Positions 9,820 to 12,312 of a stretch of 12,312 nt of DNA are shown in pieces; positions within the stretch are counted from its first letter, which is position 1; every line of letters begins with the position of its first letter. The stretch is from an uncultured Collinsella sp. (GTDB lineage: Bacteria; Actinomycetota; Coriobacteriia; Coriobacteriales; Coriobacteriaceae). The stretch spans positions 1 through 12,312 of the forward strand of contig URBS01000061.1 of assembly GCA_900546085.1 (NCBI GenBank), written 5' to 3'. The position numbers and the translations under genes were made by a program. The notes below the pieces were generated by a model. That model did no database searches, was not told the origin of the DNA, and saw only the letters and a list, made by a program, of their open reading frames with translations.

Positions 9820-12312
9820 ATGCCTGTTCGAATCTATACCACCAACGCCGGCGCGGATTTGAGCGATGCCGAGGCGGCGCTGCTTGCCGACCTTATTGCC
9901 CGCCACGGGCGTGCCGTGCTGCTGGCGCCAACGTTTGCCGAGCTCGACCTGTGCCGTCATGATGCGGCGGAAGCCGGCGTTTCGCTGGGTATTGACTACA
10001 AGACGCCTACATCGTGGCTTCGCTCGCTTTGGGAGCTTTTGGGCGACGGGCGCGGTTTCGTCGACAACCTGCAGCGCCAGATGCTGTTTTCGGACATGGT
10101 AGCGCGCCTCGACGACGCCGACCTGCAGCCGCTTTCGCGCAGCCAGGGCACGGTGCGTATGCTCGCGCGTATGGCTCGCGATGTGCTGCCGGGTGTGGCG
10201 GGGACAGGCACCGAGCGTTGCTGCGACAACGTTTGCAAGCCCAAGCCCAAAAGCGACGCCGAGGCTCGCGTGTTTGAACTTTTGTGCGCCTATGCGCGCG
10301 GTTTGGACCGTCGAGATATGGTCGAGCCCTGCGAGGCGGCTGACATTATGGCCGGCGCTTTGGCCGACAACCTGCCGGGGTGCGCCCGCGCCGTTTGCGT
10401 GCGCGGCGTCACGTCATTTACGTATAGCCTGCTCGAGCTGCTGTCCGCCGTGGCAAACAACGGGGGAGAGGTTGTCGTGCTGCTTGCCCGCGAGCAAGCG
10501 GCGATGCGCGAGGAGCTTGCCGCGGCATTTGATGTCCGCGGTGTGCTGTTTGAGATCGCGCCGCTGGACGAGGATGCCGGCGCTCCCGCGATTGCTCCAA
10601 AGTCCGTCGTACGTCCTGCCTTTGTGGAAGTCGCCGGGCCCCATGCCCGTGCCCGTGTCTATGCGGACGTCATCGATAAGATGGTGAAAGCGCGCAAGGA
10701 GTCCAAGGTCAACGATGCCGCCTCCGCACCCGTCGATCCCGTGCGCGTACTCGTGGTGTCCGCCCGGGCACCCCAGCTGTTCGGCGAGCTTGCCGCTCGT
10801 TTGGCGGCGCGCCACGTTGCTGCCGAGACGGCCGAGTTCACGGCGTTTTCCCAATCCATTGCGGGCAGGCAGTTCACGGCGCTCGCCAACCTGATCGAGC
10901 GTATGAAGGCCGCCGACGAAGGGGCGGCTTCTAAGACTGAGTGGTGGCCCGCTCCGGAGCTTACCGACTGGATTTACAGCCCGCTTTCGGGTGCCGACGC
11001 CGCCAGCGCGCGCACGTTCGACAAGAATATGCGACTGTCGCGCAGCAAGACCACTGCGGGCGTCAAGAGCCTGCTGCAGAGCGTGCAGGGCCAGGTGAGG
11101 GGCGCGCGTAAAGCGGCGAGCGACGAGAACTGGTTTAAGAGCGTGCCGTGCGTGATCTCGGACGTGTTCCAGGCGCTGTGGCGCGACAAACCCGTGACGG
11201 CGCTCAAGGCCATGCTTGCCGTTGCCGAGGCACTGCCCGATCGCGCACTTGGCGGTCTCGACGGTCAGGCCCGTCGCCAGGCGGAGGTGGCCCTGCTGCG
11301 CCACGTCATCGACATCCTTATGAATGGCGCCCGTGCGCTCGACGTGTCGCAGGCCGCGACCGTGCCCGTGCTCGATGACATTCGAACCAAGGTGGACAAG
11401 CGTAGCGCCGCCTACGATTACGAGACCTACGAGGTTGACCGTGCGCCACGCGCCCAGGTTCGCTTTGCTTCGCTTGCCGATGCGGCGGCTCTGCGCCCCG
11501 GCAGCTACGATGCCGTGCTGTTTGCCGATGTCGATCTGGACAGCTATCCGCTCTCACATGAGGAGGGCCCGCTGGCCACGCTGACGGCAGAGTTAGATCG
11601 CAGCGGTGTGACGCTTGAGCCTGCCGCCTTGTTGCGCGTACGCTTTGGTCGCGCGATGCAGGCCGCGCGCGGTCCGGTTACGCTTGCCCGCGTGACGCAC
11701 GATCGCCAGGCGCGCGAGTGCTACCCGGCTGCCGTGTGGACTGAGTTGCGGGCGCATGCCGAGGCCGCTGGCGCTGCCGAGGCCGCTGAAGCTGCTAAAG
11801 CAGCTGACGACGCTAAGACCGCTGGCGCCGACAAGGCGAAGTGCGTGGGTGAGGGTGATATCGTAAGGGACTTCGATCCCGCGGCGGGCGAAGGTCTCAA
11901 GCGCGAGCGCGTGGCCTGTGAAGCCCCTCAGCATCTGAGTGCCGAGGCCGTGCCGTATTTGGTCCTGCGTCGTCGCGATGGCGAGGGCGAGGACGCGCCA
12001 CTCGTGCCGCGCCTGACGTCCGCCTCGCAGATCGAGGCCTATTCCGTCTGCCCGTTATGCTGGTTCGTCTCGTATCGCGTCAAACCTCAGTCCATCGATG
12101 CGGGCTTTGGCAACATGGAGAAGGGCAACTTTGTCCATGACATGCTGGAGCACTTGCATGCCCGTCTGCCCCAGGAGGGCATGGAGCGCGTGACGCCCAT
12201 GAACCTGCCGCGCGCGAAGGAGCTGCTGCACGAGGTCTTTGCCGAGACCTTGGCCGAGCATGCGGGCAAGCGCGGTACCGAGGGCCCGCTCGTGCCGCTC
12301 TCCCCGGTGGAG
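9820..12312 (+). CDS. AddB/RexB-like PD-(D/E)XK nuclease family protein (partial)
   Basis: The frame opens at ATG 9820 (GGAGG three bases upstream) and stays open for 831 codons to the right edge, so the 3' part is missing. Residues 734-773 are the start of the RecB-like nuclease domain of AddB/RexB: SASQIEAYSVCPLCWF with C744 and C747, then KGNFVHDML with H773. In AddB, a cysteine in this place binds an iron-sulfur cluster together with cysteines near the C-terminus. The catalytic D/E-x-K residues should lie beyond the window. No Walker A motif is seen in the first 100 residues, as in RexB, so this subunit probably does not hydrolyse ATP. Residues about 646-680 are an Ala/Glu/Lys-rich low-complexity insert. 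An AddA-like helicase-nuclease is expected next. Role: double-strand break end processing for recombination. Confidence 0.8.
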   Translation, partial: MPVRIYTTNAGADLSDAEAALLADLIARHGRAVLLAPTFAELDLCRHDAAEAGVSLGIDYKTPTSWLRSLWELLGDGRGFVDNLQRQMLFSDMVARLDDADLQPLSRSQGTVRMLARMARDVLPGVAGTGTERCCDNVCKPKPKSDAEARVFELLCAYARGLDRRDMVEPCEAADIMAGALADNLPGCARAVCVRGVTSFTYSLLELLSAVANNGGEVVVLLAREQAAMREELAAAFDVRGVLFEIAPLDEDAGAPAIAPKSVVRPAFVEVAGPHARARVYADVIDKMVKARKESKVNDAASAPVDPVRVLVVSARAPQLFGELAARLAARHVAAETAEFTAFSQSIAGRQFTALANLIERMKAADEGAASKTEWWPAPELTDWIYSPLSGADAASARTFDKNMRLSRSKTTAGVKSLLQSVQGQVRGARKAASDENWFKSVPCVISDVFQALWRDKPVTALKAMLAVAEALPDRALGGLDGQARRQAEVALLRHVIDILMNGARALDVSQAATVPVLDDIRTKVDKRSAAYDYETYEVDRAPRAQVRFASLADAAALRPGSYDAVLFADVDLDSYPLSHEEGPLATLTAELDRSGVTLEPAALLRVRFGRAMQAARGPVTLARVTHDRQARECYPAAVWTELRAHAEAAGAAEAAEAAKAADDAKTAGADKAKCVGEGDIVRDFDPAAGEGLKRERVACEAPQHLSAEAVPYLVLRRRDGEGEDAPLVPRLTSASQIEAYSVCPLCWFVSYRVKPQSIDAGFGNMEKGNFVHDMLEHLHARLPQEGMERVTPMNLPRAKELLHEVFAETLAEHAGKRGTEGPLVPLSPVE

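Noticed and set aside
10414..11304. Minus-strand open frame of 296 codons inside the AddB-like gene
   Set aside because: The plus-strand frame runs uninterrupted for 831 codons and ends in a recognisable nuclease-domain start, so the antisense frame is chance.

Overview
The window looks like chromosome from a gut actinobacterium of the Coriobacteriia, most probably Collinsella or a close relative. This is inferred from the GC-rich coding style, the gene families and the short palindromic elements containing GGGACAG/GGGGACAG. No rRNA or taxonomic marker is present, so the genus is a judgement, not a reading. No tRNA, rRNA, CRISPR array, transposase or clear phage module was seen.

Layout, left to right. 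(1) 1-153 is the 3' end of a membrane-protein gene with its own terminator. (2) 187-1060 is an AT-rich island on the minus strand. It holds a LURP-one/tubby-like domain gene, preceded by a 42-codon ORF for a possible single-span membrane peptide. (3) A stand-alone fucO (lactaldehyde reductase, plus strand) has LacI-operator-like half-sites upstream and a strong terminator. (4) About 600 bp without a gene is full of hairpins and carries an inverted pair of a 25-bp motif. (5) An M42-family metallopeptidase follows, also with a strong terminator. (6) A solitary gene fuses a DNA-binding domain to a HipA-like kinase, downstream of an AT-rich patch of inverted and direct repeats. (7) A sulfur block follows on the minus strand: mnmA (tRNA 2-thiouridylase) and cysK (cysteine synthase), with a divergent Rrf2-family regulator that has four IscR-like cysteines. 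(8) A small 4-TM membrane protein of the phage_holin_4_2/YvlD family shares a bidirectional terminator with the regulator. (9) A YerC/TrpR-like repressor gene is preceded by a 16-codon mini-ORF containing two Trp codons and by mutually exclusive RNA stems. (10) After a 76-bp palindromic element comes a long AddB/RexB-like nuclease gene that runs off the right edge.

How the genes may work together. The Rrf2 regulator, CysK and MnmA form a plausible unit linking cysteine synthesis, iron-sulfur or cysteine sensing and tRNA thiolation. FucO would allow fucose or rhamnose fermentation by reducing lactaldehyde to propanediol. The HTH-HipA fusion is the best candidate for an unusual system: it looks like a one-gene relative of HipBA in which regulator and kinase share one chain. 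The small-peptide/LURP pair and the Trp-containing mini-ORF are the other two places worth a closer look.
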